This document shows, one piece after another, positions 7,591 through 13,835 of a stretch of 13,835 bases of DNA. This DNA is from Palsa-504 sp050013055 (GTDB taxonomy: Bacteria > Actinomycetota > Actinomycetes > Streptosporangiales > Streptosporangiaceae). Location of the stretch: contig JBEKGC010000147.1 of NCBI GenBank assembly GCA_050013055.1, positions 1 to 13,835 of the forward strand. The letters run 5' to 3'. Made by a program: the position numbers and the translations under genes. The notes beneath the pieces were generated by a model, which was not told the origin of the DNA, searched no databases, and was given only the letters and a program-made list of their open reading frames with translations. Position 1 is the stretch's first letter. The number at the start of each line of letters is the position of its first letter.

Positions 7591-8843
7591 GCTTGGCCCC
7601 GCCCGCGCTGGCCGGCATCGAGCGCGTCTTCCGGGCCGAGTACGGCCGGGCGGTGGCCGTCCTGACCCGCGTCTTCGGCGACATCGACACCGCGGAAGAC
7701 GCGGTGCAGGACGCGTTCGCCGAGGCGGTCAGGCGGTGGCCGGAAGCGGGGCTACCGCCGAGTCCGGCCGGATGGGTCATCACCACCGCGCGTAACCGGG
7801 CCATTGACCGGCTGCGCCGCGAGGCGGCCCGGGCGGACAAGCACGCCCAGGCCGCGCTGCTGCACGCCCAGAACGACCAGCTGGCGGACGACGGGAGGGG
7901 CGCCGTGCCCGACGACAGGCTCCGGCTTATCTTCACCTGCTGCCACCCGGCCCTGGCCCCAGGAGCTCAGGTGGCCCTCACCCTCCGGCTGCTCGGCGGG
8001 CTCACCACCGCCGAGATCGCGCACGCGTTCTTGGTACCTGAGCCGACCATGGCCCAGCGGCTGGTCCGGGCCAAGGGCAAGATCAGGGACGCCGGCATCC
8101 CGTATCGCGTCCCCGCGGAGGCCGATCTGCCCGGCCGCCTGGCCGCGGTCCTCGCCGTGGTCTACCTGATCTTCAACGAGGGATACACGGCGAGCTCGGG
8201 TGAGGCGCTGGCCCGGGCGGACCTGTGTGCCGAGGCGATCAGGCTCGGCCGGATGGCGGCCCAGCTCATGCCGGACGAACCGGAGGTGCTTGGGCTGCTC
8301 GCGCTGATGCTGCTCACCGAGTCCAGGCGAGCCGCCAGGACCGGGCCGGACGGCGCCCTCGTCCTGCTGGCTGACCAGGACAGGACCCGCTGGGACCACA
8401 CGCTCATCGCCGAGGGCCAGGCCATCGTGCTCCGCTGCCTGCGGCGCGACCAGCCAGGCCGCTACCAGATTCAGGCCGCCATCAACGCCGTGCACAGCGA
8501 CGCGCCCACCGCGGCCGGCACCGACTGGGAGCAGATCGTGCGGTTGTACGACCAGTTGCTCGCGGTCGCCCCGAGCCCGGTGGTCGCGCTGAACCGCGCG
8601 GTCGCGGTGGCCGAGGTCCAGGGCCCGGCCGCGGCGCTCGCGCTCGTGGACAGCCTCGGCCTGACCAGGTACTACCTGTTCCACGCCATCCGCGCCGACC
8701 TGCTCCGCCGCCTGGACCGCCCCGCGGCCGCCGCGGCCGCCTACGCCGCGGCGATCGCCCGGACCGGCAACGCGGCCGAGCGTGCGCACCTGGCCCTGGC
8801 CCGGCAGCGGCTGCACCATCCGGGCGGCCCGCTGGGCGCATAG
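7587..8843 (+). CDS. RNA polymerase ECF sigma factor, ECF42 type, with C-terminal TPR-like extension
   Basis: A 418-residue protein, about twice the length of a minimal ECF sigma factor. Region 2 is at about 16-82 (DAVQDAFAEAVRRW, then AGWVITTARNRAIDRLRRE). Region 4 is at about 108-168, with FTCCHPALAP before the helix-turn-helix LTTAEIAHAFLVPEPTMAQRLVRAK. The remaining ~240 residues are the DUF6596/TPR-like extension, including LIFNEGYTASSG and the late LNRAVAVAE. Together with the adjacent DGPF gene this assigns it to group ECF42. Members lack an obvious anti-sigma factor, and the extension has been reported as needed for function. None is encoded next to it here. The GTG start overlaps the DGPF stop and has only a weak GC-rich ribosome site. 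An MFS gene follows after 9 bp. Confidence 0.92.
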   Translation: MSLAPPALAGIERVFRAEYGRAVAVLTRVFGDIDTAEDAVQDAFAEAVRRWPEAGLPPSPAGWVITTARNRAIDRLRREAARADKHAQAALLHAQNDQLADDGRGAVPDDRLRLIFTCCHPALAPGAQVALTLRLLGGLTTAEIAHAFLVPEPTMAQRLVRAKGKIRDAGIPYRVPAEADLPGRLAAVLAVVYLIFNEGYTASSGEALARADLCAEAIRLGRMAAQLMPDEPEVLGLLALMLLTESRRAARTGPDGALVLLADQDRTRWDHTLIAEGQAIVLRCLRRDQPGRYQIQAAINAVHSDAPTAAGTDWEQIVRLYDQLLAVAPSPVVALNRAVAVAEVQGPAAALALVDSLGLTRYYLFHAIRADLLRRLDRPAAAAAAYAAAIARTGNAAERAHLALARQRLHHPGGPLGA

Positions 8844-8855
8844 TCTTCTTTTGTG
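8841..8855 (+). promoter_or_regulatory. Possible leaderless promoter -10 and GTG start of the MFS gene
   Basis: TAGTCT (8841-8846) is followed by exactly 6 nt and then the GTG start at 8853. No Shine-Dalgarno-like purine run precedes this GTG or the next in-frame GTG at 8862. A TANNNT box 6-7 nt before the start codon is the known pattern of leaderless transcripts in actinobacteria. The first three bases of the box are also the sigma factor stop codon. No clear -35 is seen. Confidence 0.4.
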
Positions 8856-10070
8856 TCGCTGGTGAGCAAAATCCAGCACGCCCGGTCCCAGCCGGGCCGA
8901 TCGGGCGATCTCGGCAGGCTCCGCGTCGCGCTGTGCGCGGTGTTCGCCGTCCAGGGGTTCAGTTTCGCCAGCTGGGCGGTCCGGGTGCCTGCCGTCAAAG
9001 AGCAGGTCAGCGCGTCAGCGGCCGTCCTCGGGCTGGCGTTGCTCGGCTTGTCGGGCGGAGCCGTCGCGACCATGCTGCTGGCCGGCGCGCTCAGCCGGCG
9101 GTTCGGCAGCAGGCAGACCACCGTGATCTCGTGCGTGCTGCTCTCCGTGACCGTGGTGCTTCCCCCGCTGGCTCACTCCGCGCTCGCCCTGGGGCTCCTG
9201 CTGGCCGTCTTCGGGGCCGCCTACGGCTGTCTCAACGTGGCCATGAACACCGTCGCGGTCGATATGGTGGCCGCCCTGCGGCGGCCGGTGATGCCGGGCT
9301 TCCACGCCGCGTGGAGCTTCGGCGGCCTGGCCGGGGCTGGTCTTGGCGGCCTGCTGGCACCGCACCTGTCCCCGCTTCGCCACCTCGCGCTGATCGCGCT
9401 GATCTGCTTGCTCGTCGCGGCCGTCACCGGCCGGACCCTGCTCCGGCCCACCACAGCCCTGGTCCCCGCCCCCCCGGTCCCGCAGGCGGGGCCGGTCTCG
9501 GCGGGGCCGGTCCCGGCGGGGCGCCCCGGGTGGCGGACCGGCCGGATCGTCGGGCTCTTCGGGCTGATCGCCTTGTGCGCCGCGTACGGCGAGGGCGCCG
9601 TCGGCGACTGGGGCGCCCTGCACCTGAGGCAGGATCTGGGCGCCGGGGCGGGGCTGGCCGCCGCGGGCTACGCGGCCTTCGCCCTGGCGGAGGCGACCGG
9701 CCGGCTGTCAGGCACCGCCCTGCTCGAACGGCTCGGCCGCACGACCGTGCTTGTGCTGGGCGGGCTGGCCGCGGGCGCGGGCATGCTGCTCGCCTCCTTC
9801 GCCCCCGACGTGTGGCTGGCGCTGGCCGGATTCGCCGTGACCGGCCTCGGGCTGGCCAACCTGTTCCCGGCCGCGATCGCGCGCGCGGGCCTGCTCGCCG
9901 GATCCGCCGGGGTCGCCCTCACCTCGACCCTCGGGTACGGCGGATTCCTCCTCGGGCCGCCCTCGATCGGCTTCCTGGCCAGCGAATCCGGCCTGCGCGT
10001 CGCGCTGACCACCATCTCCTTCCTGGCCCTGCTCGCCGCCACCATTGCCTACGTGTGCCGAGACCGCTGA
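8853..10070 (+). CDS. Major facilitator superfamily transporter (YbjJ-like)
   Basis: A 405-residue integral membrane protein with about 12 predicted transmembrane segments in two halves, joined by a Pro/Gly/Ala-rich cytoplasmic loop around residues 200-228. The first half has AGALSRRFGSRQ, the usual MFS loop 2-3 element, and LNVAMNTVAVDM plus MPGFHAAWSFGGLAGAGLGG, seen in the YbjJ-like branch. The second half ends with LTSTLGYGGFLLGPPSIGFLA. The substrate is unknown. It is oriented with the ECF42 operon and begins 9 bp after the sigma gene, which suggests co-transcription, although the start also has a leaderless appearance. It ends convergently with whiA. Confidence 0.88.
   Translation: MSLVSKIQHARSQPGRSGDLGRLRVALCAVFAVQGFSFASWAVRVPAVKEQVSASAAVLGLALLGLSGGAVATMLLAGALSRRFGSRQTTVISCVLLSVTVVLPPLAHSALALGLLLAVFGAAYGCLNVAMNTVAVDMVAALRRPVMPGFHAAWSFGGLAGAGLGGLLAPHLSPLRHLALIALICLLVAAVTGRTLLRPTTALVPAPPVPQAGPVSAGPVPAGRPGWRTGRIVGLFGLIALCAAYGEGAVGDWGALHLRQDLGAGAGLAAAGYAAFALAEATGRLSGTALLERLGRTTVLVLGGLAAGAGMLLASFAPDVWLALAGFAVTGLGLANLFPAAIARAGLLAGSAGVALTSTLGYGGFLLGPPSIGFLASESGLRVALTTISFLALLAATIAYVCRDR
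9486..9523 (+). repeat. 15-bp tandem repeat in the MFS central loop
   Basis: Two adjacent 15-bp units (9486-9500 and 9501-9515) differ at one base. A third partial unit begins at 9516. They are in frame and encode AGPVS, AGPVP and AGRPG in the cytoplasmic loop between the two halves of the transporter, so copy changes would not break the frame. Confidence 0.75.
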
Positions 10071-10101
10071 ACCGAGAATCGTGCAACTCCAGCGCCGCAC
10101 C

Positions 10102-10162
10102 CCAGCCGTCACCCGCGCCGCTCCCCCCGCACCCGCACCGGCGAACGATCGTGACTGGCTGG
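10102..10162. repeat. Inverted repeat between the convergent MFS and whiA ends
   Basis: CCAGCCGTCAC (10102-10112) is complementary to GTGACTGGCTGG (10151-10162) over 11 bp with a single bulged T at 10156. The 38-nt loop is C-rich. It sits in the 108-bp gap between the MFS stop and the whiA stop and could fold in transcripts from either side. No T-tract follows, so a terminator role is inferred from position only. Confidence 0.4.
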
Positions 10163-10178
10163 ACCGACGGCGGGAGGG

Positions 10179-11159
10179 CTAGAGCATGTCGACGGTGAGG
10201 AAGGCTTCCGTGCTGGGCAGGCCCTGGTCGGCGGCGCGGCGGTCGGCCATGGCGAGGAGGCGGCGGATGCGGCCGGCGATCGCATCCTTGGTCAGGGGCG
10301 GGTCGGCGAGCTGGCCGAGTTCTTCCAGGCTGGCCTGGCGGTGAGCCATCCGCAGCTGGCCGGCCATGGTCAGGTGCTCGGGCGCATCCTGGCCGAGGAT
10401 CTCCAGGGCCCGCTCGACCCGGGCGCCTGCCGCCACCGCGGCGCGCGCGCTGCGGCGCAGGTTGGCGTCGTCGAAGTTGGCCAGCCGGTTAGCTGTCGCC
10501 CGGACCTCGCGGCGCATCCGCCGTTCCTGGAAGGCCAGCACGGCCTCGTGCGCGCCGAGCCGGGTCAGCATGGCGCTGATCGCCTCGCCGTCCCTGATCA
10601 CCACCCGGTCCACCCCGCGCACGTCCCGCGCCTTAGCGTGCACCTTCAGCCTGCGCGCCGCGCCGACCAGGGCGAGGGCCGCTTCCGAGCCCGGGCAGGT
10701 GATCTCCAGAGCCATCGAACGACCTGGCTCGGTCAGCGAGCCGTGGGCCAGGAACGCACCGCGCCAGGCCGCCTCGCAGTCGCACGCGGAACCCGACACG
10801 ACGTTCCTGGGCAGGCCGCGTACCGGGCGGCCGAAGCTGTCGATCAGCCCGGCCTGGCGAGCCAGGATCTCGCCGGCCTGGCCCTTGCTCACCCGGACCA
10901 GATAGCGGTTTCCCTTACGCAGCCCGCTCGGCGCGACCACGAGAAACTCGGCCGGGTGCCCGAAAACCTCGGTGATGCTGGCCCGCAGCCGTCTGGCCAC
11001 CGCTCCGGTGTCCAGTTCCGCCTCGATCACCACCCGGCCCTCGCTCAGGTGCAGGCCGCCGGCGAATCTGAGCAGCGTGGAAACCTCGGCCTTCCGGCAG
11101 CACGGCTTGACTACCTGCACTCGGCTGAGTTCGTCCTTTACCACGCCGGTCATCGCCAT
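10179..11159 (-). CDS. whiA: WhiA, sporulation / cell-division transcription regulator
   Basis: A 326-residue protein of usual WhiA length. It has the N-terminal segment MAMTGVVKDELSR, CCRKAEVSTLLRFAGGLHL and a LAGLIDADG-endonuclease-like fold without catalytic function. The C-terminal DUF199 helix-turn-helix contains ASLEELGQLADPPLTKDAIAGRI. In Streptomyces WhiA acts with WhiB to switch aerial hyphae to septation; in other Gram-positives it affects division and metabolism. I choose the ATG at 11159 because AAGGA (11169-11173) lies 9 nt upstream and the family begins MAMT; the ATGs at 11168 and 11165 are too close to that site. It follows yvcK, whose reading frame continues 245 nt into this gene. 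The gene downstream in the window is a convergent MFS gene, not gap. Confidence 0.96.
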   Translation of the reverse strand: MAMTGVVKDELSRVQVVKPCCRKAEVSTLLRFAGGLHLSEGRVVIEAELDTGAVARRLRASITEVFGHPAEFLVVAPSGLRKGNRYLVRVSKGQAGEILARQAGLIDSFGRPVRGLPRNVVSGSACDCEAAWRGAFLAHGSLTEPGRSMALEITCPGSEAALALVGAARRLKVHAKARDVRGVDRVVIRDGEAISAMLTRLGAHEAVLAFQERRMRREVRATANRLANFDDANLRRSARAAVAAGARVERALEILGQDAPEHLTMAGQLRMAHRQASLEELGQLADPPLTKDAIAGRIRRLLAMADRRAADQGLPSTEAFLTVDML

Positions 11160-12150
11160 GCGCATCATTCCTTAGGGTGTTGGGCTGTGCTAACCCGGGG
11201 ACCCGGTCTGAAAGGATCCCCGCGTAGGTCTCGGCTAGGAGACAGGGATCGTGGCGGGGTGTGCCGTCGGGGGCGGCTACGTCGGCGATGACCAGGCGGG
11301 CGCCTAGGACGGCGGCGGCCTTTTCCAGGTCGGCCAGGTTACCTGCGTCCGCGGCGCTGCTGTCGGCCAGGACGACATCCACGGTCAGCGCCGGGGCGTG
11401 CTCGGCGAGAACCTCCAGGTGCTTGTGCGGAGAGAAACCTTCGGTCTCCCCTTGCTGCGGCGCCAGGTTGAGCACGAGCAGCCGCCGGGCCGTGGTGACG
11501 TGCAGCGCGGCGGCGAGTTCGGGCACCAGCAGGTGCGGCAGCACGCTGGTGAACCACGATCCGGGGCCGAACACCACCCAGTCCGCGTCGAGCACGGCGC
11601 GAACCGCCTCGGGCACCGCGGGCGGGTCCGCGGGCAGCAGCGTGATGGACCGCACCTGACCCGGTGTCAGGGCACACTCTTGCTGACCCCTGATCATGCT
11701 GACCTCATCTGGCTTAGCTGGGTCGGCCCCGACGACCTCCGCGACGATGTCCAGCGGCACCGCGGCCATCGGCAGCACCCGGCCGCCGGTGCCGAGCAGC
11801 CGGCCCACCCAGTCCAGGCCCGCGACCGGATCGTCGAGCAGGTCCCACAGCGCGACGATCAGCAGGTTGCCGACGGTATGGCCCGTCAGCTCGCAGTCCC
11901 CGCCGAACCTGTGCTGCACCACCTTGCTCCAGGTGGTGCCCCATTCATCGTCACCGCACAGGGCGGCCAGCGCCATCCGCAGGTCACCGGGGGGCAGCAC
12001 GCCGAAGTCCCGGCGCAGCCGGCCGCTTGACCCGCCGTCGTCCGCGACCGTCACGATCGCGGTGAGGTCGCCGGTCACCCGGCGCAATGCCCCCAGCGAA
12101 GCGGCCAGCCCGTGCCCGCCCCCCAGCGCGACCACTTTCAGGCTTGTCAC
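10915..12150 (-). CDS. yvcK: YvcK / CofD-like gluconeogenesis factor, with anomalous C-terminal read-through
   Basis: The conserved part (about residues 1-313) is a nucleotide-sugar-binding protein of the YvcK family. It has VVALGGGHGLAASLGALR, VTVADDGGSSGRLR (35-45), PGDLRMALAALC, TGHTVGNLL (89-97) and VVFGPGSWFTSVLPHL (192-206). YvcK proteins bind UDP-GlcNAc-type sugars and couple carbon metabolism to cell-wall synthesis. The GTG start at 12150 has GGGAG 10 nt upstream and lies 7 bp after the rapZ stop. The frame has no stop until 10915, giving 411 residues where relatives are usually about 320-345. The last ~81 codons overlap whiA and give Arg/Gly/Pro-rich sequence with no family likeness. 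Either the overlap is real or an indel near residue 313-330 has removed the normal stop. Confidence 0.88.
   Translation of the reverse strand: MTSLKVVALGGGHGLAASLGALRRVTGDLTAIVTVADDGGSSGRLRRDFGVLPPGDLRMALAALCGDDEWGTTWSKVVQHRFGGDCELTGHTVGNLLIVALWDLLDDPVAGLDWVGRLLGTGGRVLPMAAVPLDIVAEVVGADPAKPDEVSMIRGQQECALTPGQVRSITLLPADPPAVPEAVRAVLDADWVVFGPGSWFTSVLPHLLVPELAAALHVTTARRLLVLNLAPQQGETEGFSPHKHLEVLAEHAPALTVDVVLADSSAADAGNLADLEKAAAVLGARLVIADVAAPDGTPRHDPCLLAETYAGILSDRVPGLAQPNTLRNDAHGDDRRGKGRTQPSAGSQAVLPEGRGFHAAQIRRRPAPERGPGGDRGGTGHRSGGQTAAGQHHRGFRAPGRVSRGRAERAA
11169..11173 (-). promoter_or_regulatory. whiA ribosome binding site
   Basis: AAGGA lies 9 nt before the ATG at 11159 and only 0-3 nt before the ATGs at 11168 and 11165, which decides the whiA start. 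It directly adjoins a TAA in the whiA frame. Confidence 0.7.
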
Positions 12151-12157
12151 CAGATGC

Positions 12158-13036
12158 TCACTCCCGACCAAGGTCCCTGTGCACCACCTGCACGTCCGTC
12201 CCCGCACTGGCCGCGATGCGCGCCGCCAGCTCGCCGGCGATAGCCACGCTGCGGTGCTTGCCGCCCGTGCAGCCCACCGCGAGGGTCACGAACCGCTTGC
12301 CTTCGCGTTCGTAGCCGGGCAGCACCACGTTTAGCAACTCAGTGTAATGACGTAGGAACTCTTCGGCACCGGACTGGGCCAGAACGTAGTCGCGCACCGG
12401 CGCATCTTGACCCGTCAGCGGGGCGAGCTCGGCGATCCAGTGCGGATTCGGCAGGAAACGGCAGTCCGCGACCAGGTCGGCGTCGACCGGCAGGCCGTAC
12501 TTGAAGCCGAACGAGACGACAGAAAGACGCAGGCCGGCCGTCGTGCCGCCGCCGAAGAAATTCCGCATCCTGGCGCGCAGCTCGTGCACGTTCAGCCGGG
12601 AGGTGTCGATCAGCAGATCGGCGTCGGCACGCACCTCACGCAGCAGTTCGCGTTCGGCCGCGATGCCGTCGGTCACCCGGCCGGCGCCCTGCAGCGGATG
12701 GGGGCGCCGCTCGCTGTCGAACCGGCGCACCAGCATGTCTTCCGCGGCTTCGAGGAACACCACCCGCGCCGTCGCTCCCCGGGAGGTCAGGTCGCCGATC
12801 GCCGACTTCAGGTCGGTGCTGAAGGCGCGGCTGCGCACGTCGACCACCGCGGCCATCCGCGACACCGCGCCGTTCGACCTGGCCGCCAGGTCCACCATCG
12901 TGGGCAGCAGGCCGGGCGGCAGGTTGTCCACCACGAACCAGCCCAGGTCCTCCAGGGACTTGGCGGCGGTGGACCGCCCAGCCCCGGACATACCGGTGAT
13001 GATGACGGTGTCCGGCTGGTCCTCAGGCGTCCCCAT
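12158..13036 (-). CDS. rapZ: RapZ / YvcJ family nucleotide-binding protein
   Basis: A 292-residue P-loop protein. The Walker A is GMSGAGRS at 15-22, with Arg in the position where E. coli RapZ has Lys; this substitution is, to my knowledge, common in actinobacteria. WFVVDNLPPGLL follows as the next conserved block. The C-terminal domain carries SFGFKYGLPVDADLVADCRFLPNPHW and the late GCTGGKHRSVAIAGELA. In E. coli RapZ controls glmS mRNA through small RNAs; that RNA system is not known in actinobacteria, so the role here is open, probably linked to cell-wall precursor supply with YvcK. The ATG at 13036 is chosen for AAGGGGAGA just upstream (13039-13047); a TTG at 13072 is also in frame. It overlaps the uvrC end by 14 nt and precedes yvcK by 7 bp. 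Confidence 0.95.
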   Translation of the reverse strand: MGTPEDQPDTVIITGMSGAGRSTAAKSLEDLGWFVVDNLPPGLLPTMVDLAARSNGAVSRMAAVVDVRSRAFSTDLKSAIGDLTSRGATARVVFLEAAEDMLVRRFDSERRPHPLQGAGRVTDGIAAERELLREVRADADLLIDTSRLNVHELRARMRNFFGGGTTAGLRLSVVSFGFKYGLPVDADLVADCRFLPNPHWIAELAPLTGQDAPVRDYVLAQSGAEEFLRHYTELLNVVLPGYEREGKRFVTLAVGCTGGKHRSVAIAGELAARIAASAGTDVQVVHRDLGRE

Positions 13037-13835
13037 GGTCTCCCCTTGGCCTGTTGGAGTCAGCGTTGCCAAGCGCCGCGACGATCGTGACCGCCAGCTT
13101 GGGGCCTATCCCCGGCACCTCAGCGATCTCCTCGACGCTCGCAGCGCCGAGCTTACGCACCGAGCCGAAGTGCTTGAGCAGCGTCTGACGCCGCGCCGGG
13201 CCCAAACCGGGCACCTCGTCCAGCGCGCTGGTGGTCGCCGCCTTACCGCGCTTTTGCCTGTGGTAGTTGATCGCGAACCTGTGCGCCTCATCCCGCACCC
13301 GCTGCAGCAGGTACAGGCCTTCGCTGCTGCGGGGCAGGATGACCGGGTACTCCTCCCCCGGCTGCCACACTTCCTCCAGCCGCTTAGCCAGCCCGCAGAC
13401 GGCCACGTCGTCGATGCCGAGCTCGGCCAGCGCCCGGGCCGCCGCGTCGGCCTGGAGCTGGCCGCCGTCCACGACCACCAGGTTGGGCGGGTAAGCGAAT
13501 TTCTTCTGGGCATCCACCACCGGCCGTTCGGCCGAATGATCTTGATCTTCGTCAGCGGCCGGGTCGCCGAGGATGTCCAGCTCACCTGTCTTCTCGCGTT
13601 CGGCCAGGTAGCGGCGGAACCGGCGGGTGATCACTTCGAAGATCGAGGAGATGTCGTCGGTGCCGCCTGTGCCCTTGATCGCGAACCGGCGGTACTCGCT
13701 CTTGCGCGCCAGTCCGTCCTCGAACACGACCATCGAGGCGACCACGTGCGTACCCTGCAGGTTCGACACGTCATAGCACTCGATCCGCAGCGGCGCGTCG
13801 TCCAGTCCCAGAGCCTCCTGGATCTCGCTCAGCGC
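13023..13835 (-). CDS. uvrC: UvrC, excinuclease ABC subunit C, C-terminal part
   Basis: Partial gene: the frame is open to the window edge, so the N-terminal GIY-YIG nuclease and UVR domain lie outside. The visible 270 residues hold the RNase H-like nuclease making the 5' incision, with IECYDVSNLQG (catalytic Asp22 of the fragment), LVVVDGGQLQADAA (second Asp) and FAINYHRQKR (catalytic His). The C-terminal tandem helix-hairpin-helix is LDEVPGLGPARRQTLLKHFG then IAEVPGIGPKLAVTIV. A variable acidic stretch (GDPAADEDQDHSAERP) precedes the VDGGQ segment. UvrC acts with UvrAB in nucleotide excision repair in the cytosol. Its 3' end overlaps rapZ by 14 nt, so it heads the uvrC-rapZ-yvcK-whiA run. 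Confidence 0.96.
   Translation of the reverse strand, partial: ALSEIQEALGLDDAPLRIECYDVSNLQGTHVVASMVVFEDGLARKSEYRRFAIKGTGGTDDISSIFEVITRRFRRYLAEREKTGELDILGDPAADEDQDHSAERPVVDAQKKFAYPPNLVVVDGGQLQADAAARALAELGIDDVAVCGLAKRLEEVWQPGEEYPVILPRSSEGLYLLQRVRDEAHRFAINYHRQKRGKAATTSALDEVPGLGPARRQTLLKHFGSVRKLGAASVEEIAEVPGIGPKLAVTIVAALGNADSNRPRGDHGDA

Noticed and set aside
7752..8879. Minus-strand frame of 375 codons opposite the sigma factor
   Set aside because: It mirrors the codon pattern of the sigma gene and has no independent motifs or start signal.
8933..10198. Plus-strand frame of 421 codons shifted relative to the MFS gene
   Set aside because: The MFS frame gives clear membrane segments; this one gives Arg/Gly-rich sequence with no hydrophobic pattern.
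10915..11159. The YvcK tail as a new functional domain
   Set aside because: It is entirely a second-frame reading of whiA and is low in complexity of composition. I report the overlap as an anomaly but do not call a domain.
12151..12207. Longer YvcK N-terminus beginning at 12207
   Set aside because: It would overlap rapZ by 50 nt. The GTG at 12150 gives the family start and has GGGAG 10 nt upstream.

Overview
The window looks like chromosome of a high-GC, probably filamentous actinomycete. The GC content is high throughout, GTG starts are frequent, and three markers are diagnostic of Actinomycetota: RbpA, WhiA and the uvrC-rapZ-yvcK-whiA / gap-pgk-tpiA-secG-rbpA gene order. Genus cannot be told from the sequence alone.

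Layout: (1) 1-1293, plus strand: 3' part of paaZ (ring-opening enzyme of aerobic phenylacetate degradation), convergent with what follows. (2) 6930 down to 1323, minus strand: gap, pgk, tpiA, secG, rbpA, an aminoglycoside-phosphotransferase-fold kinase and a short-chain dehydrogenase. gap-pgk (TAATG) and pgk-tpiA (GTGA) are overlapped, so the lower-glycolysis enzymes are translationally coupled. (3) 6931-7236: divergent intergenic region with an AT-rich patch on the gap side and a candidate ECF42-type promoter on the other side. (4) 7237-10070, plus strand: a DGPF/YCII-domain protein, an ECF42-type sigma factor with a long C-terminal extension (GTGA overlap) and an MFS transporter starting 9 bp after the sigma factor. 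(5) 13835 down to 10179, minus strand: uvrC (5' end outside the window), rapZ, yvcK and whiA, tightly packed.

Most of the window is conserved core: DNA repair, nucleotide-binding regulators of cell-wall and carbon metabolism, the sporulation regulator WhiA, glycolysis, Sec secretion and the RNA polymerase activator RbpA. The accessory part is the DGPF-sigma-MFS block, which sits between whiA and gap, genes that are usually adjacent in streptomycete-like genomes. I found no CRISPR array, insertion sequence, tRNA, rRNA or evident new defence system. The items most worth a second look are the likely autoregulated ECF42 promoter, the abnormally long yvcK reading frame running 245 nt into whiA, and a leaderless-looking start for the MFS gene.
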